52,423 nucleotides of DNA. It comes from an uncultured Bacilli bacterium. GTDB taxonomy: Bacteria; Bacillota_I; Bacilli_A; ML615J-28; CAG-313. The stretch is from contig CANQDG010000011.1 in the NCBI GenBank assembly GCA_947591495.1, positions 1-52,423 of the forward strand. Direction: 5' to 3'. The position numbers and the translations under genes were made by a program. Positions 15,702-24,062 of this stretch are shown piece after piece (the first letter of the stretch is position 1; each line of letters begins with the position of its first letter). The notes beneath the pieces are model-generated. The model did no database searches, had not been told where the DNA came from, and saw only the letters and a program-made list of their open reading frames with translations.

Positions 15702-16844
15702 TTAATTTTTTCCTTTCTCGTATCCTATTTCTTTTAAAGTATCTTTAATAATTTTATCTAGTAATTGATAATTTTTTTCAATTTCACTGGCAAGTTTAAG
15801 TTGGTTTTTTGCTCTTTCTAAATTAATTTTAGGGCGGCATTTCTTTTGAGTTTCGTTTAAAGCAAAATATTTATCACCATCAAGATAGTCGGTTAAAAAT
15901 CTAATTCCTAATTCAATGGTAATAATATAGTAGCCCGCAAGCAATAAATCAATCTCTTCTTTAGTAATAATCTTTTTAGTTGCTTCTAAAAAGCCTTTAG
16001 TAAAAGCTTTAACTAAAGCAAAATTAATAACAACTTTGGTTAAATCAACTTCATCTTCTTTAGCATTGGATGCACCAAGCCTTAAAGCATCACCATAATC
16101 ATAAACAAGTGAGCCTTTCATAACCGTATCTAAATCAATTAAACACATCGCTTTTTTGGTCATGGCAGAAAACATAATATTATTAAGTTTAGTATCGTTA
16201 TGAACAACTCTTTTAGGAATTATTTCTTTTTCTAAGGCGGTTGTAATAATATCTAATTTATCACTTCTTTTGGTAATAAAAAGCGTTTCTTCATAGCATT
16301 CACGCAAGCGATTATAGGAATCATTTTTTATACTAGTAAGTAAGAGTTCATAACGATAAGGGGTATTGTGAAAGTTTTTAATATTATCACTTAAAAGTTT
16401 TGGATGAAAGCCATCTAATAATTCTTGAAATTCGCCCACGGCTAAACCTGCTTGATAAAAGATTTCTAAATCAGTTGTATTATCATATGTAATTCCATCA
16501 ATACAAGTATAACAGCGCCAATATTCATCATTAACAATCGCAAAGTTTTCACCATCAATCGTTTGAATTAAGGTTAAAGTGGCATTACGATAATTTTTAC
16601 CTTCATAAATAACTTTTCTTCTAATATAATTAGTGATTAAACTAATGTTATACATAACCCCAATGGGACTTGGAAAAACATAATCATTAACTTTTTGTAA
16701 TATATATTTTGTTTCAACAAATTCTACTATAAAAGTACTATTAATTAAACCGCCCCCATAAGGCGTTACCTTTAATACTTTACTTGGATTAAAGTATTCT
16801 TTAATAACATTTGCTAATTCTTTTTTATAATCCAATTCTATCAC
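15702..16844 (-). CDS. Sugar kinase of the aminoglycoside-phosphotransferase fold, NahK-like
   Basis: 380 residues. Phosphotransferase motifs: glycine-rich YGGGLINSTF near residue 29, Brenner-type catalytic loop VHNDTKLNNIMF (about 217-228) and metal-binding CLIDLDTVMKGSLVYDYGD (about 236-254). The H-N-D-T-K-x-N-N and IDLDTVM strings closely resemble N-acetylhexosamine 1-kinase NahK, which phosphorylates GlcNAc/GalNAc at C1. Immediate coupling to galU supports a sugar-1-phosphate product. The start is GTG at 16844 with weak upstream pairing; a TTG three codons later is an alternative. The substrate is inferred; other phosphotransferases of this fold act on choline or homoserine. Confidence 0.75.
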   Translation of the reverse strand: MIELDYKKELANVIKEYFNPSKVLKVTPYGGGLINSTFIVEFVETKYILQKVNDYVFPSPIGVMYNISLITNYIRRKVIYEGKNYRNATLTLIQTIDGENFAIVNDEYWRCYTCIDGITYDNTTDLEIFYQAGLAVGEFQELLDGFHPKLLSDNIKNFHNTPYRYELLLTSIKNDSYNRLRECYEETLFITKRSDKLDIITTALEKEIIPKRVVHNDTKLNNIMFSAMTKKAMCLIDLDTVMKGSLVYDYGDALRLGASNAKEDEVDLTKVVINFALVKAFTKGFLEATKKIITKEEIDLLLAGYYIITIELGIRFLTDYLDGDKYFALNETQKKCRPKINLERAKNQLKLASEIEKNYQLLDKIIKDTLKEIGYEKGKN

Positions 16845-16904
16845 ACCAATTCTTTATTTGATATATTGGATTATATGTCAAATTTTGCCATTTTATGAAT
16901 AATT

Positions 16905-17471
16905 TTAAAAATTAATAATGCCTAAATGTTCTAAAAGAATTTTAGTGCCTATTAAGATTAAAATAATACCACCTAAAAGTTCAGCTTTATTGTTCAATTT
17001 TCCTCTAACAAATTTACCAATCAAAACACCAATAACACAAAGAACGAAAGTTACAAGACCAATTGTAAGGCTGGCTAGAAAAATATTAATATCTAAAAAA
17101 GCCAAAGTAATACCTACTGCTAAAGCATCAATACTTGTAGCAATAGCTAAAACAAAAAGTTCTTTTAAATCAAAATGGTTTTTAACCTCATCATCGGTTT
17201 TTTTAAACGTTTCTATAATCATTTTAATACCTAAAATACTTAATAAAATAAAAGCTATCCAATGATCGAACTCTTTAATATAACTTTCAAATTTCATTCC
17301 CACAAGCCAACCTAAAATAGGCATTAACATTTGAAAAACACCAAAAAAAAGAGCAATAATAACTACTTGCAATTTTTTTATTGATGTCATTTTAACCCCT
17401 TTACAAATTGATACGGCAAAAGCATCCATTGCAAGGGCTACACTTACCAATAATAATTCAATTATTCCCAT
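16905..17471 (-). CDS. mntP: Manganese efflux pump MntP
   Basis: 188 residues, six membrane helices in two related halves. The paired motifs ALAMDAFAVSI (about 12-22) and ATSIDALAVGI (about 110-120) carry the conserved aspartates. MntP exports Mn2+ and protects against its excess. AGAGG ribosome-binding site 6 nt upstream. In many bacteria mntP is behind a yybP-ykoY Mn riboswitch, but here a consensus promoter leaves a leader of only about 20 nt, so that control is absent. Confidence 0.94.
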   Translation of the reverse strand: MGIIELLLVSVALAMDAFAVSICKGVKMTSIKKLQVVIIALFFGVFQMLMPILGWLVGMKFESYIKEFDHWIAFILLSILGIKMIIETFKKTDDEVKNHFDLKELFVLAIATSIDALAVGITLAFLDINIFLASLTIGLVTFVLCVIGVLIGKFVRGKLNNKAELLGGIILILIGTKILLEHLGIINF

Positions 17472-17497
17472 CTGTATCCTCTATTAATAGTAAAAAA

Positions 17498-17526
17498 ATT
17501 ATACCATACTTTTAATCTTATGTCAA
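17498..17526 (-). promoter_or_regulatory. Consensus promoter of mntP
   Basis: Perfect TTGACA, 17-nt spacer, extended TGgTATAAT on the minus strand. It is one of the best sigma-A promoters in the window; start expected near 17491. Confidence 0.85.
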
Positions 17527-17573
17527 AAATAATTTTTTTATGCTTCAAAATAAGCTTCTTTTTATAAGATAAT

Positions 17574-17602
17574 TTGCAATTTTCTTGTTAATATGATAAA
17601 AT
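17574..17602 (+). promoter_or_regulatory. Promoter of the O-antigen-ligase-like gene
   Basis: TTGCAA, 17-nt spacer, extended TGaTAAAAT. Expected start near 17609, about 24 nt before the ATG. Confidence 0.7.
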
Positions 17603-17632
17603 ATGACTATCTTTTTTACTTGAAGGTGCATT

Positions 17633-19012
17633 ATGAAAAGAATTACTCATTTTATTATTGCGGGGGTTACCTTTTTAGTTTGGTTAATTTGTTATATTCT
17701 TATTCATTTTAATCTTAATTATCAAATTTTTGAAGGTATTTGTTTAATATTAATTAGTATTGCTTTATGCTTACATTTATGCCTCATCAAAAATACTTTA
17801 AATGTGATTGTCGCTATTCTTTATATTCCTTTTATTTTTGCCCATCCATTTGATGTATATACGATTCCTATTCCTTTAATTGTTGGTGGAATTGTTTTAG
17901 GCATTGGTGTTATCGTTAATGCGATTAGATTTAAACCAAAACTCAAATTGCATCGCCTTTTTCTTAGCTTTTGCTTAATTTGTGGAGCCCTTTTATTAAG
18001 TGGTATTGGCACATCTTTAATTGATTATTTAAAAAGTTTACCGATGATTTTGATTATTTGTTTAGCATTTTTAGCCTTAATCATCTTCTTTTGTTCAACC
18101 GTTGAAAAGGTTAATTTTGAAAAAATAATCTTTATGCTTTGTATTTTTAGTATCTTTTTACAATTACAAGGTTACGCTGCTATTTTTGTTAGTGCCGATG
18201 CAAAGTTTTCTTTAATTAAAGAAACTATGTACAAAAGTCGAGTCTTTGTAGGATGGGGAATATGTAATAATTTAGATTTAATGCTTCTTTTTACTTTACT
18301 TGCCCCACTTTATTATATTTTCTATTTTAAGTTTTCCGTTAAATCCTTAATTTTAGCACCACTTTGCACGACGATTACCTTTTGTTCAATGACAATTTTT
18401 ATGTCAAGAGGATCTTTAATGGTAGGTCTATTTGGCATTGTTTTAGCTTATATCTTTTTCATTATTTATTTCATATATAAAAAAATGCCTAAAAAGATTA
18501 TTTATTTTTTATCAAGCACGCTTGGTTTTATTATCATCATCTGTATTTTTACCCTTGCAATAAAAAAATATATTGACTTACCAAATTATCTTAAAACATA
18601 CCTCAGCAAAATTGATTTTAGTAAATTAAACGGTCGTAAAGCAATTTATTTAAAATGTTTAAACGATGCTAAAGAACATTTAATCTTTGGTCGAGGATTG
18701 CTTGCTGGATTCGTTTATCGTATCGATGTTGCAGAAGGCAATTATCAGTGGTGTCATTCAACCCTTTTACAATCATTATATTCAGCAGGACTTGTTGGTC
18801 TTGTTGCGATGCTTATTCATCTATTTTTCAAATACTTTTATTTATTAAAAAACTTCAGTATTGAAAAACTTTTCTTAATTATGATAATGTTATTACCAGG
18901 ATTATATGGACTTTTTGATGTTAGTTATTTCTTTATTAACTTTATGATTGTTTTGATTGTTATTTTGGTATTAACACAAGATTTATATGACAAAAAGGTT
19001 GTTAACAATTAA
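17633..19012 (+). CDS. O-antigen ligase/polymerase-family membrane protein (Wzy_C-like)
   Basis: 459 residues, about 12 hydrophobic segments. The long extracytoplasmic loop and following helix (about 335-400) carry the O-antigen-ligase pattern: NGRKAIYLKCLNDA, LIFGRGLLAG, then CHSTLLQSLYSAGLVGLV. Proteins of this superfamily polymerise or transfer lipid-linked glycans. In a monoderm it could polymerise a capsule or exopolysaccharide or attach glycans to a wall polymer or protein. The nearby galU and popT supply a precursor sugar and lipid-carrier recycling, but no glycosyltransferase is adjacent. GAAGGTG ribosome-binding site. The last codons form one arm of the terminator. Confidence 0.8.
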   Translation: MKRITHFIIAGVTFLVWLICYILIHFNLNYQIFEGICLILISIALCLHLCLIKNTLNVIVAILYIPFIFAHPFDVYTIPIPLIVGGIVLGIGVIVNAIRFKPKLKLHRLFLSFCLICGALLLSGIGTSLIDYLKSLPMILIICLAFLALIIFFCSTVEKVNFEKIIFMLCIFSIFLQLQGYAAIFVSADAKFSLIKETMYKSRVFVGWGICNNLDLMLLFTLLAPLYYIFYFKFSVKSLILAPLCTTITFCSMTIFMSRGSLMVGLFGIVLAYIFFIIYFIYKKMPKKIIYFLSSTLGFIIIICIFTLAIKKYIDLPNYLKTYLSKIDFSKLNGRKAIYLKCLNDAKEHLIFGRGLLAGFVYRIDVAEGNYQWCHSTLLQSLYSAGLVGLVAMLIHLFFKYFYLLKNFSIEKLFLIMIMLLPGLYGLFDVSYFFINFMIVLIVILVLTQDLYDKKVVNN

Positions 19013-19023
19013 CAACCTTTTTG
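18991..19023 (+). terminator. Terminator built into the end of the O-antigen-ligase-like gene
   Basis: A perfect 15-bp inverted repeat (18991-19005 with 19009-19023, loop CAA). The left arm is coding (K-K-V-V) and the stop codon lies at the start of the right arm, whose last bases are a T run. Confidence 0.85.
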
Positions 19024-19029
19024 TTTGAT

Positions 19030-19249
19030 TTATTCTTGCTTTTTCCAATCATATTGTATATATTCATCAGTTAAATATAATGCAGCTAATTCTGGATTAT
19101 TCAATATTGCCATCTGTTTCACAATTGGCTTCCGTTTTTTCATAATGTTTTAAATTATGTAGATGTTTTTTTATTTTGCAGCCAATTAAAATAAATATTA
19201 TTATAAGAACGATAAAAATACTTATTATTTGAAAAATGTGTTTTTTTAT
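19030..19249 (-). pseudogene. Remnant of a collapsed second LRR-lipoprotein gene
   Basis: Two pieces of a paralogue are joined here. At 19249 the minus strand reads I-K-K-H-I-F-Q-I-I-S-I-F, a lipoprotein signal and lipobox (FILIGC) matching the first residues of the LRR protein (MKKHIFKIISIF...IVGC), with ATA where the start ATG should be. It continues through KHYEKTEANCETDGNIE, then stops. In another frame the following bases encode NNPELAALYLTDEYIQYDW and a stop at 19030, matching the C-terminal NNPELAASYLTGEYISYDW of the LRR protein. So the head and tail of a second copy remain and its repeat body is gone. Confidence 0.8.
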
Positions 19250-22200
19250 AAAGTTTTCCCTTTCATTTTTTATTTTAATCCAATCATAACTTATATATTC
19301 GCCAGTTAAATATGATGCGGCTAACTCTGGATTGTTTAAATCATTAGAAGATAAAATGTTCCCATTTACTTCCCAATTATTTGGATCTTCAAATATTACT
19401 TCACTTAAATTTGTACAATTAGAAAAAGCACCTTTTCCTATACTTGTCACGCTAGATGGAATGGTTATATTTTGTAATTTATTATATCCAATAAAAGCAT
19501 AATTTGGGATTTTTGTTACTCCTTCTAACATTTCTGCTGTTATATTTGTTATTTCTTCTCCATTTATCTTTAATACGACTTCTGCATTTGATAATGGATT
19601 GGCAGATTCATTAGCAAATTCGATTTGACACCATAATGCTAGACTTGTAATATTTATTTCTTTTAAATTTGTACAACCATTGAAGGCAGATTCTCCTATA
19701 CTTGTAACACCAGATGAAATGGTTACACTTTGTAAATTTGGACAGTTATTGAAGGCAGATTTTTCTATACTTGTAGCACCAGATGAAATGGTTACACTTT
19801 GTAAATTTGGACAGCCAGAAAAAGCAGATTCTCCTATGCTTGTGACATCAGATGAAATGGTTAAATTTTGTAAATTTGGACAGCCAGAAAAAGCAGATTC
19901 TCCTATGTTTGTGACATCAGATGAAATGGTTACACTTTGTAAATTTGGACAGCTAGCAAAAGCAGATTTTCCTATACTTGTTACATTACATTGGAGTGTT
20001 ATACTTTGTAATTTATTATATCCTGCAAAAGCATAACTTGGGATTTCTGTTACTCCTTCTAGCATATCTTCGGTGATAGTTGTTATTTCTTCTCCACTTA
20101 TCTTTAATACGGCTTGTTTATTTGATAATGGATTGGCAGAACTACTTTCAAATTCAATTTGACACCATAATGTTAGACTTGTAATATTTACTTCTTTTAA
20201 ATTTGCACAACCAGAAAAAGCACCTGCCCCTATACTTGCCATACTAGATGGAATGGTTATGCTTTGTAATTTATTATATCCTGCAAAAGCATAATTTGAG
20301 ATTTTTATTACTCCTTCTAACATTTCTGATGTTATATTTGTTATTTCTTCTCCATTTATCTTTAATACGACTTCTGCATTAGATAATGGATTGGCAGAAC
20401 TACTTTCAAATTCAATTTGACACCATAATGCTAAACTTGTAATATTTACTTCTTTTAAATTTGGACAGTCATAAAAGGCACCTTCTCCTATACTTGTGAC
20501 ACTAGATGAGAATGTTATACTTTGTAATTTATTATATCCTGCAAAAGCATAACTTGGGATTTCTGTTACTCCTTCTAACATATCTTCGGTGATAGTTGTT
20601 ATTTCTTCTCCATTTATTTTTAAGATAGCTTGTTCGTTTGATAATGGATTGGCAAATTCATTAGCAAATTCGATTTGACACCATAATGCTAGGCTTGTAA
20701 TATTTACTTCTTTTAAATTTGGACAGTCAGAAAAGGCATCTTGTCCAATACTTGTGAGACTAGATGAGAATGTTATACTTTGTAATTTATTATATCCAGC
20801 AAAAGCATAACTAGGAATTTCTATTACTCCTTCTAGCATATCATCAGTAATATTTATTATTTTTTCTCCATTTATTTTTAAGATGGCTTGTTCGTTTGAT
20901 AATGGATTGGCGGACTCGTTTTTAAAACTTATTTTAAGCCATGATGCTAGAGTCTTAATATTTACATCTGTTAAACTTGTTAAGTCTTTAAATGCATCTT
21001 GTCCGATACTTGTTAGACTAGATGAAAATGTTATACTTTGTAATTTATTATATCCAGCAAAAGCATAACTTGGGATTTCTGTTACTCCTTCTAGCATATC
21101 TTCGGTGATAATTGTTATTTCTTCTCCATTTATCTTTAATATGGTTTGTGCATTTGATAATGGATTGGCAAATTCATTAGCAAATCTGATTTGCCACCAT
21201 AATGCTAGACTTGTAATATTTACTTCTTTTAAATTTGTACAGCCAGAAAAAGCATCTTGTCCTATATTTGTTATAGTAGTAGGTAGTGTGATACTAGTAA
21301 GACTTGTTAAACCTCTAAAAGCATTACTTGGAATTTCAGTTATACCTTGTAACATATCTTCGGTGATAGTTGTTAGATTCGATATTTCTTCTCCATTTAT
21401 TTTTAATACAAATTGTTTATTGTTTAATAGAAAATTATTTTTAAACAATGTTGCTAAACTTATTAAATTTACTTCACTTAAATTTGTACAGTCTAAAAAA
21501 GCATCTTCTTCTATACTTGTGACACTGGATGGAAATGTTATACTTTGTAAACTTGTACAGCCAAAAAAAGCATGATAACCTATACTTGTTACTCCTTCTA
21601 ACATTTCTTCGGTAATAGTTGTTATTTCTTCTCCATTTATCTTTAATACGACTTGTTTACCATCTTGTTTACTAGCATATAATGGGTTATCAGATTTATT
21701 AGCAAATTTGATTTGGCACCAAGATGCTAGATTTGTAATATTTACTTCACTTAGATCTTTACAATTATAAAATGATAAAGCTCCTATACTTTCGACACTT
21801 TCTGATATTGTTATACTTTGCAAACCATTACAATCAAAAAAAGCTCTTTCATTTATATTTTTGACATTTTTTTGAATTATTACTTTCGTTAAATTTGTAC
21901 AGCCTGCAAAAGCATAGGAATGTATATTTTCACCACCTATTATAGTAATTTCTTTTAATGTTTTAGGTAATAAATAATCATTCCAAGAATAATTATTTGC
22001 CCCAAATATATATCCAATATATGTATTATCATTACCATCTCCTACAAACGGAATTGTCATAGCCTTTAAATTTATGCAATTTTCAAATGCTCCGAATCCT
22101 ATGCTAATTACGCTAGAAGGTATTATTATATTATCTAGATGATTACAATTATAGAAAGCTTTCTCTCCAATACTTGTAATTCCTTCTTGAATTGTTATTG

Positions 22201-23812
22201 TTTCTAAATTTATGCACTCATAAAAGGCATATGAACCTATACTTGTAATGCTTGTTGGAATAATTGTATCTTTGCATCCTACTATTAATGTATTAGTACT
22301 TGTTTCGATTATGGCATTGCAATTATCTCTTGAATCATATACAGGATTATTTGAATCTACAATAATGCTTGATAAATTTGGGCAGTTATTAAATGTTCTA
22401 TATCCTATATTTGTAATAGTAGCTGGTATTTCTATGCTTTGCAAATTTTTATAACAAAAGGCATATCTTGATATACTTGTTATTCCTTCTAGCATATTTT
22501 TAGTTATATTTATTGCTTCAACTCCATTTATTTTTAATATGGCTTGTTCGTTTTGTAATGGATTGGCAAAATAATAGTGATCAAAATCACCAAATTTAAT
22601 TTTGCACCATGACTCTAAACTTGTAATATTTACTTCTTTTAAATTTGAGCATTCTAAGAAAGCTCTTTCTTTTATAATTTCAATACTAGCAGGTATTTCT
22701 ATGCTTTGTAATTTATTGTAATTGAATGCATACTCCCCTATACTTGTTATTCCTTCTAGCATATCTTCAGTTATATTTATTGCTTCAACTCCATTTATTT
22801 TTAATACTGCTCCTTCACATAAAGGATTGGCAGCATAACCGCCAAAATTAATTTTGCACCATGACTCTAAACTTGTAATATTTACTTCTTTTAAATTTGG
22901 ACAACTTAAAAAGGCAAAATGACCTATACTTTGGACACTGGATGGAATGGTTATACTTTGTAATTGTATGCAATTTTCAAATGCACTGTCTCCAATACTT
23001 ATAACATTGGGTGAAATTTCTATATTTTGTAATTTTTTATAACAAAAAGCATAATTTGAGATTCCTGCTACTCCTTCTAGCATATCTTCGGTGATAGTTG
23101 TTATTTCTTCTCCATTTATTTTTAATATGGCTTGTTCGTTTTGTAATGGATTTGCATGTCTATCAGCAAATTCAATTTGACACCATGATGAAAGGTTTTG
23201 AATATTTATATCTATTAAACTTGGACATTTACTAAAGGCACCTTCTCCTATACTTTGGACACTCGATGGAATGGTTATACTTTCTAAAATTGGACAATCT
23301 TCAAAGGCCCATTCTCCTATACTTGTTACTAATTTATTGTTATAGTATTTTGGAATAATAATATTTATTAAATTTTTATTATTTAAACCCATTACTTCAT
23401 ATGTATCATCATCAAGTAATCTATAATTTAATACATCTTGATAATCGCATACAATACATTTATCATTATCATCAAAGATATGTTTTTCTTTATCAACTGT
23501 GTTATAACAGTTTATACATTCTTTAGCATGTTCTTCGTTACTATATACAAATATATTACTATATTGATGAGGTAATTTTTTTATTGTTACATCACTTATT
23601 TCTTTTTCGCCTTTTGCATCCGAAAAGTATTTGCTACATGTTGTACACTTCCAATATTCGATATTACCATCTGTTTCGCATGTTGCTTCCGTTTTTTCAT
23701 AATATTTTAAATCATGTTGATGATTATCGTTTTTCGTTTTACAACCAACAATATTAAACATTATTATAAAAATAATAAAAATACTTATAATTTTAAAAAT
23801 ATGTTTTTTCAT
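19097..23812 (-). CDS. Giant BspA-type leucine-rich-repeat lipoprotein, fused at its end to a fossil paralogue
   Basis: 1571 residues from ATG 23812 (AAGGAG 8 nt upstream). N-terminal lipoprotein signal ending FNIVGC, then a Cys/His-rich module (about 30-110) with CETDGNIEYWKCTTCSKYF, then BspA-like leucine-rich repeats (ITIPSSVQSIGEGAFSKCPS type, 23 residues each). At least 11 larger units begin near ANPLSNEQAILKINGEE and contain TEDMLEGVTEIPSYAF. Such proteins sit on the cell surface and bind host or bacterial ligands. The last 60 residues repeat the signal and lipobox of the N-terminus because the natural stop was lost and translation runs into the start of a collapsed second copy. Divergent from a serine recombinase gene with which it shares a promoter region. 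Confidence 0.92.
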   Translation of the reverse strand: MKKHIFKIISIFIIFIIMFNIVGCKTKNDNHQHDLKYYEKTEATCETDGNIEYWKCTTCSKYFSDAKGEKEISDVTIKKLPHQYSNIFVYSNEEHAKECINCYNTVDKEKHIFDDNDKCIVCDYQDVLNYRLLDDDTYEVMGLNNKNLINIIIPKYYNNKLVTSIGEWAFEDCPILESITIPSSVQSIGEGAFSKCPSLIDINIQNLSSWCQIEFADRHANPLQNEQAILKINGEEITTITEDMLEGVAGISNYAFCYKKLQNIEISPNVISIGDSAFENCIQLQSITIPSSVQSIGHFAFLSCPNLKEVNITSLESWCKINFGGYAANPLCEGAVLKINGVEAINITEDMLEGITSIGEYAFNYNKLQSIEIPASIEIIKERAFLECSNLKEVNITSLESWCKIKFGDFDHYYFANPLQNEQAILKINGVEAINITKNMLEGITSISRYAFCYKNLQSIEIPATITNIGYRTFNNCPNLSSIIVDSNNPVYDSRDNCNAIIETSTNTLIVGCKDTIIPTSITSIGSYAFYECINLETITIQEGITSIGEKAFYNCNHLDNIIIPSSVISIGFGAFENCINLKAMTIPFVGDGNDNTYIGYIFGANNYSWNDYLLPKTLKEITIIGGENIHSYAFAGCTNLTKVIIQKNVKNINERAFFDCNGLQSITISESVESIGALSFYNCKDLSEVNITNLASWCQIKFANKSDNPLYASKQDGKQVVLKINGEEITTITEEMLEGVTSIGYHAFFGCTSLQSITFPSSVTSIEEDAFLDCTNLSEVNLISLATLFKNNFLLNNKQFVLKINGEEISNLTTITEDMLQGITEIPSNAFRGLTSLTSITLPTTITNIGQDAFSGCTNLKEVNITSLALWWQIRFANEFANPLSNAQTILKINGEEITIITEDMLEGVTEIPSYAFAGYNKLQSITFSSSLTSIGQDAFKDLTSLTDVNIKTLASWLKISFKNESANPLSNEQAILKINGEKIINITDDMLEGVIEIPSYAFAGYNKLQSITFSSSLTSIGQDAFSDCPNLKEVNITSLALWCQIEFANEFANPLSNEQAILKINGEEITTITEDMLEGVTEIPSYAFAGYNKLQSITFSSSVTSIGEGAFYDCPNLKEVNITSLALWCQIEFESSSANPLSNAEVVLKINGEEITNITSEMLEGVIKISNYAFAGYNKLQSITIPSSMASIGAGAFSGCANLKEVNITSLTLWCQIEFESSSANPLSNKQAVLKISGEEITTITEDMLEGVTEIPSYAFAGYNKLQSITLQCNVTSIGKSAFASCPNLQSVTISSDVTNIGESAFSGCPNLQNLTISSDVTSIGESAFSGCPNLQSVTISSGATSIEKSAFNNCPNLQSVTISSGVTSIGESAFNGCTNLKEINITSLALWCQIEFANESANPLSNAEVVLKINGEEITNITAEMLEGVTKIPNYAFIGYNKLQNITIPSSVTSIGKGAFSNCTNLSEVIFEDPNNWEVNGNILSSNDLNNPELAASYLTGEYISYDWIKIKNERENFIKKHIFQIISIFIVLIIIFILIGCKIKKHLHNLKHYEKTEANCETDGNIE
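19500..23190 (-). repeat. About 11 degenerate 270-300-bp units coding LRR super-repeats
   Basis: The block LKINGEEITTITEDMLEGV and its variants recurs at least 11 times within the LRR gene, each followed by one or more 23-residue LRRs and a CPNLKEVNITSLALWCQIEF block. The units nearest the 3' end (19.5-21.3 kb) are nearly identical in DNA and the 5' units are more divergent, indicating recent expansion towards the 3' end. Confidence 0.85.
19670..20010 (-). repeat. Tandem 69-bp LRR units, near-identical
   Basis: Four to five consecutive 23-codon units (consensus LQSVTISSDVTSIGESAFSG plus CPN) are almost identical at DNA level. They are a likely hot spot for slippage or recombination and hence for length variation. 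Confidence 0.85.
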
Positions 23813-23833
23813 AAAATTACTCCTTTTTGATTT

Positions 23834-23855
23834 GTATAAAAAAGTATACTTTTTT
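23834..23855. repeat. 22-bp repeat with 18-bp palindrome, LRR side
   Basis: GTATAAAAAAGTATAC plus six T is identical to 23959-23980 on the recombinase side. Its core 23838-23855 is a perfect palindrome centred on GTATAC and lies in the LRR gene leader, between promoter and ribosome-binding site. Confidence 0.75.
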
Positions 23856-23888
23856 TGACTTTTTGTTTTTGGCACGAATTATCATTTT

Positions 23889-23917
23889 TTTATAAAAATA
23901 TATACAAATACTTGCAA
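23889..23917 (-). promoter_or_regulatory. Promoter of the LRR lipoprotein gene
   Basis: TTGCAA (23912-23917), 17-nt spacer, TATAAA on the minus strand. The palindromic -35 box is shared with the recombinase promoter. Expected leader about 70 nt. Confidence 0.65.
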
Positions 23918-23940
23918 AAAATGAGTATAAATGATAAAAT
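23912..23940 (+). promoter_or_regulatory. Promoter of the serine recombinase gene, sharing the -35 box
   Basis: TTGCAA (23912-23917), 17-nt spacer, extended TGaTAAAAT (23935-23940). A 30-bp palindrome follows from 23957, just downstream of the expected start. Confidence 0.65.
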
Positions 23941-23956
23941 ATTTATGTTTTAGAAG

Positions 23957-23986
23957 AAGTATAAAAAAGTATACTTTTTTATACTT
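23957..23986. repeat. Perfect 30-bp palindrome, recombinase side
   Basis: Positions 23957-23971 are the exact reverse complement of 23972-23986, with the centre at TA in GTATAC. It contains the 22-bp sequence found again at 23834-23855. Size, dyad symmetry and central dinucleotide resemble a serine-recombinase crossover site, but it could equally be an operator. Confidence 0.75.
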
Positions 23987-24062
23987 TTAATATAAATCGT
24001 TTGATTAAATCTCTTATTTAGATAATAATTAATTATTATTTAAATAGGAGGATTTTTTATTT

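Noticed and set aside
17472-17632. yybP-ykoY manganese riboswitch before mntP
   Set aside because: The consensus promoter leaves only about 20 nt of leader, too short for the riboswitch.
19680-21575. Plus-strand ORFs of 61-156 codons opposite the LRR gene
   Set aside because: They follow the repeat periodicity of the antisense gene, have no ribosome-binding sites and show no protein features of their own.
19500-23190. CRISPR-like array in the repeated region
   Set aside because: The repeats are in one open frame, are leucine-rich repeats by sequence, and lack constant repeats with unique spacers.
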